This document shows, piece after piece, positions 46,303-58,971 of a stretch of DNA of 64,000 bases. The stretch comes from Talpa occidentalis (lineage: Eukaryota; Chordata; Mammalia; Eulipotyphla; Talpidae). The first letter of the stretch is position 1; each line of letters opens with the position of its first letter. Location: positions 47,924,699-47,988,698 of the forward strand of contig NW_023601104.1 of the NCBI RefSeq assembly GCF_014898055.3, in the 5' to 3' direction. The notes below the pieces were generated by a model. That model was given only the letters and a program-made list of their open reading frames with translations, was not told where the DNA came from and ran no database searches. A program made the position numbers and the translations under genes.

Positions 46303-48591
46303 AACTAGACATTGTGGTGATCATTTCACAATAATACAAATATTAAATCATTATGTTTTATACCTGAAATTAATATAATTATATGCCAATTGTATCCCAA
46401 TTAAAACAAGTCAAAAATCCCACTCTTTTCATTTCCTTCCTGCATGCTAAAGCTTAGTAAAAGATAAAGTCTAAAAATAGTCTGTAAACTCGCATGTACA
46501 TTATAGAACAGAGAATCTTCTTTCTCTCTCTCTTTTTCTCTTAGTAAATTCATTTGTTTTCTTACATCTTTGTTCATTTTTGTACAGTAATTGGCTTCTC
46601 CCTTCAAGTGTAGTTCCCATATGCTTCCACCACCACAGCACCCATGAACCATCACCACCCTTTCTTGTGCTCCTCCCTTCCCTGCTTTGGCCCCTCCCTC
46701 TCCTTCCCCTTCCCATGCTGTGTACCTCAGATAAGAGGGTCTTTTCATGACAGTCCAGTGTGTAGTGGTCCCTTAGTGAGAGGAAAAGTGTTAATAGTAG
46801 CTGGGGAGCTGAAAGTCAGTGTCAGGAGGCAGAATGTGCTGTGGCACCAGGGTTAAGGTCAATGCTGTCTTTAAAAGAAAGAAAGTGGAGCTCCTGAGTT
46901 GGAAGCAGACTGGAACTAGGTCAGAGGCTGGGGACGAGCTGTGTCAGTCCCGGTAAAAGAGATTCGCCTCAAGTGGGCTGCCCCACATCACCTCAAGGGC
47001 CAAAGAGGAGATGCCATCTTGCTGAAAATTAGCTGTAACAAGTTAGGGTGACTAACAAGTCTGGTTTAACTGAGGGTAAAGGAATTCTGGGAGGAGGAAG
47101 TTTCAGTGTCAAAATTAGGCAGCCCTGGGGATGAGTAGGTTACCCTATGAAAAATTCTAATAGGGCCTTTGGTCCTTGAGTGGTCTTAGAAGAAATAGCT
47201 TTAGCCTAAAGCAAACAAAACTGCATGACTAATGCCATAACCTTCTTACAACCACTTACTTTATATTTTAATAAATTAAGTAATTCATGTTTTTAATAAA
47301 AGACATCATCAGAGTGATAAAATGTTCTTGTCTGCTAGGGACAGTTCCAAATTAATGCCTGTTGTCCCATGTTATTAATAGTGTTCTCTTCAGTCACAAA
47401 AATGCCCTGATTTGGATGACAAATTATACAGCCACCTGATTTTTAATAAATGATCTTTCTAATTTTTAAATTTAGTGAATCTTGCAAGCAGGCCAATCTT
47501 TGTAGCATAATGTTTGACAGTGTCCTTTTATGATGATTCACTATTTACTACTTTTAATAAATAAGATTAAAAATGTTAAAGCTTTTTTCCTATTCATTAA
47601 TGTACTTGACCACAGCTCCACCTCTGATATTGGACTATTACACATATTTAGCTCTTCTTTATCTCACTCTCATTTGACCATCTCATTATTTCACAAAAGT
47701 AGCAGAGTTTAAAATTTTATTTCAAAGTCAGCAAGTTTTCCATAACATTTTGTAAACAAGAAGTGAGAAGCCAAAAAGGGAACATAGCATAACAACAAAG
47801 AGCCATGCAAATTAAATGGGGATGGGAGGAGAGGGATTATCCTATCAAGGAAAATTTTTAAAACTTAAATATTTTTAGTAATGCACTTGCACAATATATC
47901 ATGTAATTTGTTATGAAATCACATTTTTCTGAGTATGAAATTCATTACATAGAATGTCTAAAAAATTATTAGTATAAAATAGAAGTACTTACTGTTCAGG
48001 TAATATAGAGTATGTGTGACAGTTAAAGAAACTGTATCCCAAATAAACCTCTTCTCAGATTATGAGACATGAATGAATACATTTTATATTTATTTACACC
48101 AAAATTCAAAGTACACCACCAACTTTCACTTTCATTTAAATTATCCTTTGCTGGTTTTCCATTTCAACGAATGTAACTGACCACTAGAGGGAGAAAGAAG
48201 AAAAACTTTGAAAATTTTGACAAATCTGAAATATTGGTTAAATGTCAGTAGCAAAAGGTACTATTACAGTGAAATGCAGATCAAGGAAGACACTAAGCAG
48301 ATACTACATACTACTGGTTGTTGGAGAGAAGTACTAATGTAATGATGTGTCTTCTCTGAAGCTTGAGGAACAAGTTCAATGATTGACAAGCTAAATTATA
48401 GTTTTGTTCAACTTGTGCCTTTGCCCAAAATGTAAGTGCAATAAATGTATTTAATAAGGATGATTAATGAAAGGATTAACTACTCTACACTTAAAAAGTG
48501 GGAAAAGTTGCAGTAAAGGAAAAATACTATTGTAATCAAAACAATTTCCCTATACTTGGTACTAAGTGCCTCTGGCAATTAATACTTAAAA
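46303..48591. other. Intergenic, no gene seen
   Basis: A pyrimidine-rich tract at 46519-46545 makes chance open frames on both strands. No gene is recognised. Confidence 0.6.
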
Positions 48592-48604
48592 ATGCAGTTA
48601 AATA

Positions 48605-49115
48605 CACCTATACACCTATGTTTATTGCAGCACTATTTACAATAGGTAAAACCTGGAAACAACCCAAATGCCCAAAAATAGATGACTGGATCTGGCATAT
48701 ATACACAGTGGAATATTATTCAGCAATCAAAAAAGATAAATTCATGCCATTTGCAGCAAAGTGGATGGAGCTAGAAGGAATTATGCTCAGTGAAATAAGC
48801 CAGAAGGAAACAAAAAATATCGGATGGTTTCACTTATAACGGGAATATAGGGGAACCAAATAAGACATCAGTGTAAAAAATAATAAAAAAAATAATAACA
48901 CAACAAAGAAAAAACGGACAATTATAAATCAGAGACATCCTGCAGGGTAGGAGGAGGGAGAGGGATCAGAGGGAGAGAGGGAGGAGCACAGGGGACTGAG
49001 GTGATGGTGCACAGGTGCAATTGGTGAAGGAAACTATGGGGACTACACCTGAGGGGGTGGGGGGAAGCAAATATTGTTTAAAAATGAACAATGATGCAAA
49101 AAAATTTAATAAAAG
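48605..49115 (+). mobile_element. L1 3' end, middle-aged, 511 bp
   Basis: The end of ORF2 ([13 protein letters not shown] through [12 protein letters not shown]) and 3'UTR are followed by an A-rich end. ATGCAGTTAAATA flanks it at 48592-48604 and 49116-49128. It is more diverged from the two young copies than they are from each other. Confidence 0.9.
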
Positions 49116-49769
49116 ATGCAGTTAAATATAGAACATACTTGTTTCAACAATGACTAAAAGTTCTAGCTGGCTAAATGTGTATCTATCTTAAACTACTCAA
49201 TATGGATTTATCAAGACAATTTCCTCAACTCTAGAAAATGTTTTTGAACTATGTTATACAAGAACTTTTTGTATCCTTTTGAAAGGAAAAATATATAAAA
49301 TATATTTATTTCCACAAAATTAAAGAAATAGGTACTCAGTGTAAGGTACTCAGGAGATTTAAGGTTGAATTGGACATGAATCCTTTTCTCAAGATATCCC
49401 CTTTACAATGTGGGACATGCCATTTGAGAAACTACCAGGACACTGTGGATGTTGAGGAGGAAAAGTTCTAGTTTTATATTTTGGTGGGAAGTGGTCAGGG
49501 GTAGGGACTGGGAGGCAGGAGGAGTCAGAGAAGACTTCATGAAAGATGTGGGCAGGGCCCAATTTACTTGGGATTTAGCAATGCAACAATTTCAGGAAAA
49601 GCATTTCAGGGTCAGGCAGCAGAATTTGCTATAGCATGGAGGTGAAGTCCTGCTGGGAAATGCAAAACGTATCAATACACAAACAGAAAAGAGGAGAGGA
49701 GAGAGGGTCTAAAATGACATTAAGCCTGGGTCAACATGTGAAATATATTTGGCTTAGCCTGTAACTGTT

Positions 49770-50188
49770 TGTGATAATTTTATGTGTCTACTTGATTGGG
49801 TCAAAGGTGCCCAGATATTGGTCCAGATTTCTTTTGGGTGTTTCTGTGAGAATGTTTTTAAATGAGATTAACAGTTAAATCAGTAGATTGAGTAGGCAGA
49901 TTGCTTTTCTTAATGTGGAGATCTGTCCCCTTTATCTAACCAGTTGCAGGCCCTTATTAGAACAAAAGACTGACCATATTTCCCACCTTCATTCCCCAAG
50001 GGAGAATTCTGCCCGATGGCTTTGAAGTGGAACTAGAACTTCAGTTCCGCCAATTTTGAATTTGCCAACCTCCCTAAGTACTCAGCCAATTGTTATATTA
50101 AATTTTTATTTCTGTTTTTTTCCTCTCTCTCAGTATATCTTGTTATTTGTATTTCTCTGGAGAACCCTGTTTAATATACTGCTAAAGG
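49770..50188. mobile_element. Old LTR or DNA-element remnant
   Basis: GTGTCTACTTGATTGGGTCA, GGTGCCCAGATATTGG and the end TCTCTGGAGAACCCTGTTTAAT match a common ancient mammalian repeat class, probably LTR-like. Its family is not certain. Confidence 0.45.
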
Positions 50189-50457
50189 GGAGGGGCATGT
50201 TCCCTGTCCCACTCAAAAAAGGGTAGAGCTGAGCAGGGAGAAGGAAAACTGGAGAAGAGACTGGGAGAAGGAAGAAGCAGGATGGAGAGCCAGAAGGAGA
50301 CCTGGAAGAGGCACATAGAGCAGAGAGACATGTGAAGAAGCTGTACTTGCTTCTTGGTCTTCTACTGGTTGAAACAGATGCGGGTGAGAGACCCGTGGGG
50401 AGATTAACAAAAGCAGCTTTTATCTTGATTTTGATTTTGCTCCTTGTGTCCTAGATG

Positions 50458-50837
50458 TGTTGAGTCCTGTAGTGCCTGGAAGGGCACAGAGCTCTATGAT
50501 TGGAGCAGACCTGGTAAAGGAGAGTCCTGGAGTCCTCGGTGGCTTTCTCAGGCTTTTATTGAGCTTTTATATGTAGTGGGGCAACCAGGTACACGGCAGG
50601 CAGGGCAAGCCCCCTGGCAAGTCTTCACTCTGGGCTCTCTGGCATTCTTTCCTCTTTCTCTCTCCTGTTCTCTCTCCTGTTCTCTCTTTTGGCCAATATA
50701 AAGTACTGCAGCCATGGCTCTCAGAAGTAAACAATACAACTGAATATAACAATGTAATGAAAATGCAGATGCCCCCATGGGGTAGGGCAATCCTAATGGT
50801 GGGTGGGCAGAAAAGCCTGAAAATCGTTTACCCTACA
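50458..50837 (-). mobile_element. LTR related to the 15.9-kb solo LTR
   Basis: On the minus strand it begins TGTAGGGTAAACG and ends near CTCAACA. It has ATATAAAAGC (TATA) about 15 bp before CAATAAAAGCC, and CTGTTCTCTCTC repeats in U3. No matching short duplication is visible. A purine-rich tract lies just upstream of its 5' end, as a polypurine tract would. Confidence 0.6.
50640..50695 (+). repeat. Short tandem repeat in LTR U3
   Basis: TCTCTCTCCTGTTC and close variants repeat two to three times inside the LTR. Confidence 0.7.
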
Positions 50838-51350
50838 AGCCCCTTCTGCCCCTTTCCTCTGGGTCCCCACTTAGGAGATGCCATATGCTTGTGGCAGGCT
50901 TTCTGGCCTCAGTGGCCCTGCTTTGGGCCAAGCCTGTTTGGATGGACATTTACCCATGAGGGGATGGGTAACTTTGGGTGCTTGATTTGGAAACTATTAT
51001 TTTCCTTCTCTTCTCTTTATTGTACACTAATTGCATTAAAGTTCCTTTCCATTAAAGGTCTTATGCACTAAAGTATGTTTTGTCTTGATGTGGCAGATGG
51101 CAGAACCTATTTTGAGCAGACAGGTTTGTGAGTTCTGGGGTGGCACTCACCCTGCCCTGTTACACTAATCCTGCCTACAAGTAAGCATCTAATAATCTAC
51201 CAACAAATGTTTGTTTGGTCCCATTTTGATCCCAGTGCTATGTGGAACACTGAGAGAATTACTGAAATACCATCAATTTACAGAGCATTCTGATATATAT
51301 GAGAACTACTTCAAAGAAGAAAAGGTATCATGCTGATAAAACTTATTGAT
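50838..51350. other. Sequence next to the 50.5-kb LTR
   Basis: It begins (minus strand) with a purine-rich tract directly before the LTR and may be residual proviral 3' sequence. No coding motif is seen. Confidence 0.35.
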
Positions 51351-51368
51351 TTAAAAATAAAGGTTCTG

Positions 51369-51672
51369 GGGCCTCCCCGGTGGTGCAGCGGTTGAGCGCT
51401 GGGTTGCGAAGCTCCCTGCAGCCTCTGCAGCGCCGGTTCGATCCCTGGCTGCTCTCCAGCCACCGGAGGAGGGTCCCACATGGCGCGCAGACCTCTCCTG
51501 CCGCCCGCTGCTCCCCTCAGCAGTGTACTTCCGTCCTTCTGCCTGCTCCGCTCCCCGCTCTGGCTCTGGTGAATTCTCTCACCCTCCCGCGCTTCTGACT
51601 GTACCCAGTGCTTGTATAAATAAATAAATAAATAAGTCTTTAAAAAAAAAAAAAATAAAATAAAATAAAATA
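51369..51672 (+). mobile_element. Young SINE next to the truncated L1
   Basis: Full head (GGTTCGATCCC B box), body and a TAAATAAATAAATAAGTCTTTAAA tail type. It sits in the left target-site duplication of the L1 that follows, so it is younger than that L1. Confidence 0.9.
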
Positions 51673-51681
51673 AAGGTTCTG

Positions 51682-54600
51682 ACAAGGAGGACACCAATAT
51701 CCTAAATGTATGGGATGCAGCAAAAGCAGTAATAAGAGGTAAATATATAGCAATAGAAGCTCACATCAAGAAACAAGAAAGAACTCAAAGAAACAACCTA
51801 ATCTCGAAGCTCAAAGATCTAGAAAAAGAACAACAAAAAAACCCCAAAACCAGTAGAAGAAAAGAAATAATAAAAACCAAGGCAGAAATAAATGAAATTG
51901 AAACTAAAAAAACAATCCAAAAGATCAATGAAACCAAGAGCTGGTTCTTTGAAAAAATCAATAAAATAGACAAACCCCTAGCCAGGCTCACAAAGGAAAA
52001 AAGGGAGAAAGCACAAATAAACAGGATCATCAATGAAAGAGGAGAAATCACAACGGACACAGCAGAAATCAAAAGAATAATCAGTAACTACTATGAACAG
52101 TTATATGGAAACAAGTTCAACAATCTAGAGGAGATGGACAAATTCCTACAACTCTGCAATCACCCAAAGCTAGATAAAGAAGAAATAGAACACCTAAACA
52201 GACCAATTTACAATTAGCGAAATTGAATGGTAATCAAAAAACCTCCCCAAACACAAAAGCCCAGGACCTGATGGATTTACAAATGAATTCTACCAAACAT
52301 TCAGAGACGAATTAGTGCCTATCCTTCACAAATTCTTCCAAAAAATTGAGAAGGAAGGGACAATACCAAACACGTTCTATGAAGCCAACATTACACTAAT
52401 ACCAAAACCGAACAGGACAAACAAAAAAGGAAAACTACAGGCCAATCTCCCTAATGAACACTGATGCAAAAATCCTCAATAAAATTTTAGCCATCAGAAT
52501 CCAACAATGTATCCATAAGATAATTCACCACGACCAAGTAGGATTCATTCCAGGGACACAAGGATGGTTTAACATCCGAAAATCAATCAACGTTATCCAA
52601 CACATCAACAAAAAGAAATATAAAAACCATATGATAATATCAATAGATGCTGAGAAAGCTTTCGACAAAGTGCAACACCCATTCATGATAAAAGCCCTTG
52701 AAATTCTTGGGATACAGGAACATACCTCAACATCATAAAGGCCATCTATGACAAGCCAACAGCCAGTATCATCCTCAATGGTGAAAAGCTGAAAGCAATT
52801 CCATTAAGATCTGGAACAAGACAAGGATGTCCACTCTCACCACTGCTTTTCAATATAATACTGGAAGTCCTAGCCAGGGCAATAAGACAAGAGAAAGACA
52901 TCCAAGGAATCCAAATAGGAAAAGAAGAAGTCAAACTATGACTATTTGCAGATGATATGATAATATACATAGAGAACCCCAAAAACTCCACAGAAAACTA
53001 ATTCAACTCATCAATCAGTTCAGTAAAGTGGCAGGATACAAAATCAACACGCAAAAGTCAGTAGCCTTCCTATACACAAACAATAAATCTGAAGAAGAAG
53101 AAATCAAAAAAACCATCCCTTTCGTTATTGAAACAAAAAAAATCAAATATTTGGGAATAAATCTAACAAAAGAGGTAAAGGACCTATACAAAGAAAACTA
53201 TAAAACACTGTTAAAAGAAATAGAAGAAGACACAAAGAAATGGAGAGATATCCCCTGCTCATGGATTGGAAGAATAAACATTATTAAAATGGCCATCCTT
53301 CCAAAAGCAATATACAGATTCAATGCTATTCCAATCAAAATTTCAATGTCATTCTTCAAAGAAATAGAACAATTATTGATGAAATTCATATGGAATCACA
53401 AAAAACCCCGAATAGCCAAAGCTCTCCTGAAAAAAAAAGAAGGGAATGGAGGCATCACACTCCCAGACTTCAAACTATACTACAAAGCCATAATCATCAA
53501 AACTGCATGGTATTGGAACAAGAACAGACATACAGACCAATGGAATCGAATAGAAAATCCAGAGATAAACCCACAGATTTATGGTCAACTAATCTTCGAC
53601 AAAGGAGCAAAGACTATGCATTGGAGCAAAGAAAGTTTGTTCAATAAATGGTGCTGGGAAAACTGGGTCGCTACATGCAAAAGAATGAAGCTTGACCACT
53701 ACCTCACACCATACACAAAAATCAACTCAAAATGGATTAAAGAATTAGACATAAGACCTGAAACCATAAAATACATAGAAGGAAATATAGGCGAAACACT
53801 ACGTGATTTGCACATCAAAGACATCTTTACAGACACATCACCCAAAGCAGTGATAGTGAAGGCGAAGATAAACAGCTGGGACTACATCAAATTAAAGAGC
53901 TTCTGCACAGCAAAAGAGACAATAACAAAAACAAAGAGAAACCCCACCAACTGGGAGAACATTTTTGCACCCAACACTAATGATAAAGGACTGATCACAA
54001 AAATCTGCAAAGAGCTGATGAGACTCAACAACAACAAAGAAAATAACCCAGTCAAAAAATGGGCAGAAGAGCTAAAAAGAAACTTCTCTGAAGAGGAAAT
54101 GCAAATGGCCAACAGGCATATGAAAAAATGTTCAACATCACTTGTCATCAGGGAAATGCAAATCAAAACTACCATGAGATACCATCTTACACCAGTGAGA
54201 ATGGCACATATTAAAAAAACTAGCAACAACAAATGTTGGCGAGGGTGTGGAGAAAAAGGAACTCTTCTACACTGTTGGTGGGAGTGCAAACTGGTCCAAC
54301 CACTGTGGAAAACTGTGTGGAGATTTCTGGACCTACTAAACATAGAGCTTCCATATGATCCAGCAATTCCACTCCTAGGTATTTACCCAAAGGACACAGA
54401 AACATCCATTCCAAAGAACACCTGCACCCCTATGTTTATAGCAGCACTGTCTACAATAGCTAAGCTTTGGAAACAACCCAAATGCCCAAAAATCGATGAC
54501 TGGATCAAGAAGATGTGGTACATATATACCATGGAATATTACTCAGCATTCAAAAAAGATAAACACATGCAATTTGCAGCAACATGGATGGCGCTGGAAG

Positions 54601-54879
54601 GGATCATGCTCAGCGAAATAAGCCAAAAAGAAAAAGAAAAATACCGGATGGTCTCACTCATAGCAGGAATCTAGAAAACTTAAATAAGGGACCAGGAAAA
54701 TGAATAACTATAAGAAAGTGAAAATCAAAATCAACAAAAAACTATGAACCAGAGACACTTTTTGGGGGGTGAGGGGCGGGAGGGGAGGGATTGGGATCAG
54801 AATGGGGGGCTGCAATTGTATGGGGAATATAAAATAAAATTTATTATTTAAAAAAATAAAATAAAATAAAATAAAAATC
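51682..54879 (+). mobile_element. 5'-truncated young L1 (second copy)
   Basis: About 3.2 kb from the middle of ORF2 to the tail, same family as the 30-kb element and very similar by eye. AAGGTTCTG flanks it at 51673-51681 and 54880-54888, with a third copy at 51360-51368 because a SINE entered the left duplication. The tail is built of AATAA/AAATA units. Confidence 0.93.
51700..54674 (+). pseudogene. L1 ORF2, C-terminal half, truncated copy
   Basis: Reverse transcriptase and C-terminal domain only. Small indels break the frame near 52208-52245, 52420, 52727 and 52998, and TGA at 52939-52941 sits before LFADD. From 53028 the frame is open to 54674 (548 codons), including YLGINL, the C-x3-C-x7-H-x4-C motif at about 54236 and the natural end MVSLIAGI. 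No endonuclease is present. Confidence 0.9.
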
Positions 54880-55082
54880 AAGGTTCTGCTTCATTAATAT
54901 ATTATTAAAGTAAGGGAAAAATTATAACCTTGAAGAAAGAAGAAAAATAAATTATAACCCAAATAGTCTAATCCAACCAGATAGCATTTTGGTTGATTTT
55001 CTTTCAGTGATTTTTTTTCCCCTTACTACTTTTAATGTACATAAAATTTTAGTGTATATAGAATTATTTAGCTTATTTTTTT

Positions 55083-55374
55083 AACTTTTTTTATTATTTT
55101 ATTTTTTAAGATTTATTTATTTATTTATACAAGCACTGGGTACAGTCAGAAGCGTGGGAGGGTGAGAGAATTCACCAGAGCCAGAGCGGGGAGCAGAGCA
55201 GGCAGAAGAACCGAAGTACACTGCTGAGGGCAGCAGCAGGCGGCAGGAGAGGTCTGCGCGCCATGTGGGACCCTCCTCCGTTGGCCAGGGAGCAGCCGGG
55301 GATCGAACCGGCCGCAGAGGCTGCAGGCAGCTTTGCAACCCAGGGCTCAACCGCTGCGCCATTGGGGAGGCCCC
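55083..55374 (-). mobile_element. Young SINE inserted in the tail of an older SINE
   Basis: Plain tail type. TTAGCTTATTTTTT occurs at 55068 and 55375. The head is missing a few bases around the B box. Confidence 0.9.
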
Positions 55375-55387
55375 TTAGCTTATTTTT

Positions 55388-55653
55388 TTGAAGATTTATT
55401 TATTTATGCGTACAAGGGTACAGGCCAGAGGTGTGGGGGTGAGAACATTCACCAGAGACAGAGTGGGGAGCAGAACAGGCAGATCTGCTGAAATACAAAA
55501 CCAAATCTACTGCTGAAGGGAGCAGTGGGCCAGTCAGGAGAGGTCTGCTGCACCATGTGGGTATCTCCCTGGCCGGGGATTGAACTTGTGCTGCAGTGGC
55601 TGTGGAGAGTTTCATAGTTTGCGTCTTAACCCCTTGTGCCACCAGGGTGGCCC
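55388..55653 (-). mobile_element. SINE, older subfamily, host of the copy above
   Basis: TATTTAGC at 55066 and again at 55655 is its target duplication. A short extra stretch around ACAAAACCAAATCT at about 55495 is unique to this copy. Confidence 0.88.
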
Positions 55654-55769
55654 TATTTAGCCTTTTATTTTTTGCTTATCATTATATCATGAGAAATTGA
55701 CATAAGTGGAACCATTTCATTTATTTTAAATTAAATTAAAAAAATTTTAAGTTGTTGATACAGAGTTTA

Positions 55770-56430
55770 AGTTTTTTTTATATAAAATTATTTTAATCAT
55801 GGTAATGTTGGTTAACAGTTCTAAAGGTTTAGGTTCACACCTTTTCAAATGTCTATTACCACACCATGCCAACCATCAAAGTGCCAGCAATCCTCCTCCA
55901 TATACATTGGACCTTACCTTTATTCTTTGCCTCCCACCCTCCTTTTCTGATTGCCTTAGTTCTGTCATCAGATTTGTGTGTTTGTTTTGTTTTGGTTTTG
56001 TTTTCTTTGTTTTATATATTTCTTTATATTCCACACATCAGTGAAATCATCTGGTATTTGTCTTTCTCCTTCTGATTTATTTCATTTATTCCCCTCCAGT
56101 TCCATTGGTGTTGTCACAAATGGTAAAATTTTATCTTTTTTGTTTTCCAATAACTGAACAGTATTCTTATGTGTATATGCACCATGTTTTCCTCATCCAC
56201 TCATCTGTCATTGGACACTTAAGATTGTTTACATATCTGGGCTATTGTGAATAAACCTGCAATGAACACAACTGTATCTCTTTGATTAAGTGCTTTTGCA
56301 TTCATTGGGTAGATACCTAAGAGTGGTATTTCTAGGTCGTATTTGAGTTCTATTTTGAGAAACCACCATACTGTTTGCCAGAAAGATCGGCCCTGTCTAC
56401 AAACCCACCAATAGTGTACATGGGTTTCTT
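55770..56430 (-). mobile_element. Old L1 3' portion
   Basis: Reading the minus strand gives [20 protein letters not shown] and FIAGLFTIAQICKQ, then 3'UTR-type sequence toward 55770. Several stops and indels mark it as old. The open frame continuing to 56551 adds non-L1 sequence and is not a gene. Confidence 0.8.
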
Positions 56431-56551
56431 TTTCAATGGAGCCATTTTTTAAATGAAGCCAGGCAGCCATCACAGAGAAAATGAATTTGAATTGTGCTAA
56501 AGATCTTTGCAATTGGGCCAAAAGCAATTGTTTTAAGAAATTACTAAGCAA

Positions 56552-58330
56552 ACAATGCTTGAGCAGTCCTCCATATCATGTGAACTGATGATTTTGGACT
56601 TTTTACCAGAGGATAATATCAATAGGCAATTATATATAGTCGAGAATGGTTTGTTTGTTAACACAAATTAACTCTTTTCTTTAACCATTTACTGCATCTA
56701 CCCTTTTTCCTACCATAAACACCCCCAACTCTTTTTCCTCCTTGGGACATTATTTGATTTTTGTGGCCCCAAATTTCAATTATTTGATCTGAATAAATGT
56801 GCTTTATTTTTTTATTTAAAAATATTTAAATATTTAAATATTTAATTAGTAAATTTTTAGGTTGACTTAAATCTTTAGTTTGACATACTAAACATAAATA
56901 ATTATAGTTTTTTTTTTAGTATTTGGAATTACTTTATAATAAATTGCCAGAAGAAATATTATTTGATCACCAGGTATAAATATTTTTATGGCTAGTCTAA
57001 ATTGTTTTCCATAAATGCTATACCAACTCATAAAACCCTGAATTTGCCTACTCAGTATTCATTCTCATTGTCATTTATGAAGGACTTCGTTAGGAATGCA
57101 ACCTATTATGTCCATATGATCATCTTCTGGTCTATGAAGTTTGTTGGATTGAATTTCTGGATAGGAAGACTGTGATTGTCAGCACCACCAAGACTGCAAA
57201 AAAAAGGAAAGGAGGGTAGTTTCTCAAACAAAAAGTTAGGTACTGATATCATAATATGGTGGAAAGGCTGAAACAACCTGTTATCAATACCTATCTTATG
57301 CCAATAAAATGATCTTTATTATTATTCTCATTTACCTTTTTTTGAAGTTGGAAATTAATTTTTTTCATTTTTAAAAAATTTCCCCTTTTAAGACATTGAT
57401 AGTTTATTGACAAATAACCACTATGGTTATATGTCACAAATCAGAGTTGAATATTCTCTTTATTTTTAACATAATGCCCATTTTGTGCCTGTGATCTAAT
57501 AATCTGTATTTACAAATGCTAACCTCAAAGGATTAAAAAAATATATTCTTTATGATGTTTATGTATTCTAAATTCCCAAAATATGTGAGAACAGTGACAG
57601 TGGCACTAGACATAAATTTAACCAATAGGTGTACTCGAGTCATTTAATGTATTTAGTATGGAAAGGTAAAAAATATAGAGGGTTCCCCTTCTGGAAATTA
57701 ACCTAATTGATTTTTATACAACACTTCATGAAAATTGTTCCTTAGCTATTACACTGGCATATTGGCAGTATGACTTGTTTCCCCAAACCCTGGATTATTA
57801 AAAATAAGATTTAAAACCTCATTCAGGATTTAAACTTTAGATTAAGAGCTAAAAGTAAAGCAAAAAAATTTTTTAAAGCAGCCTAGAGGATCTTCTGGTA
57901 AACTATAAATATTTTATTACCTTTTTAATTTACTAAAGATTCATTCAGTTGGTGTTTATGGCAATCATTTCATATATTGTTATGGCTCATATGGGATCTT
58001 AAGATTTTGGAGAACAGAGGCAGTAAGTGCAGATTCTCTAATTCTTTACTTCCAGGCTTTGTTGTAAGTGCAGCTCCATATGAGGTATGAAAGTAAGTCA
58101 TCACTGTGCATAGCTTTGTCCCACTGAATCCCACCAAAATTAATTTAACTGCTCTTCATAGGAGGGAAGATTGGGGAAAAAAAGAGAAGATTGAGACTTA
58201 AAAACAAATGACGTTAGTTTACTTATGAATTACAAACTGCTGAAGAGTGGGAAGAATGTTGATCATCCATTCAAAATTGTTGCATTCTTCAGAAATTAGC
58301 AGAGTGATTTTCACACATTGTTTATTTCAA
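56552..58330. other. Intergenic, no gene seen
   Basis: Very AT-rich. A short (AAATATTT)n-like stretch lies at 56815-56845. Confidence 0.6.
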
Positions 58331-58349
58331 TTTAAAATGTATTGCTTTT

Positions 58350-58695
58350 GGGGCCTCCCCGGTGGCACAGTGGTTGAGCGCTGGGTTGCGAAGCTGCCCG
58401 CGGCCTCTGCGGCGCCGGTTCGATCCCCGGCTGCTCCTCGGCCACCGGAGGAGGATCCCACATGGTGCGCAGACCTCTCCTGCCGCCCGCTGCTCCCCTC
58501 AGCAGTGTACTTCGGTCCTTCTGCCTGCTCTGCTCCCCGCTCTGGCTCTGGTGAATTCTCTCACCCTCCCACGCTTCTGACTGTACCCAGTGCATGTATA
58601 AACAAAAACAAACAAACAAACAAATAAAATAAATAAATAAAACATGCCTCTATAAAAAAAAAAATAAAAAAAAATAAAGTAAAAAAAAAAAAAAT
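58350..58695 (+). mobile_element. Young SINE, first of a same-site pair
   Basis: CATGCCTCTAT tail type with a long A-rich end. AAAATGTATTGCTTTT lies before it (58334-58349) and after it (58696-58711). Confidence 0.95.
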
Positions 58696-58711
58696 AAAAT
58701 GTATTGCTTTT

Positions 58712-58971
58712 GAGCCTCCCTGGTGGCACAGGTGGTTGAGCACCGCGCTGTGAAGCTGTCCGTAATCTCTGTAGCGAGGGTTCGATCCTGGCAGGCTGGG
58801 GAGAATCCCACATGGTGAAGCAGACCTGTCCTGTCTCACCTGCTGCTCCCCTCAGCGGTGTATTGCGTCAGTCTGCTTGTTCTGTTCCCCCGCTCTGTCT
58901 CTGGTGAACCCTCTCACCCTCCGTGCATCTGGCCTGTACCCTGGTTCTTGTAAAAATAAATAAATCTGTAA
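58712..58971 (+). mobile_element. SINE, older subfamily, second of a same-site pair
   Basis: Starts GAGCCTCCCTGGTGGCACAG. AAAATGTATTGCTTTT at 58696-58711 and again at 58972-58987. Confidence 0.95.

Noticed and set aside
46401..46856. Open frames with Glu/Lys/Arg-rich or Pro/Ser-rich translations
   Set aside because: Caused by a pyrimidine-rich tract (CTCTCTCTTTTTCTC); no family resemblance.
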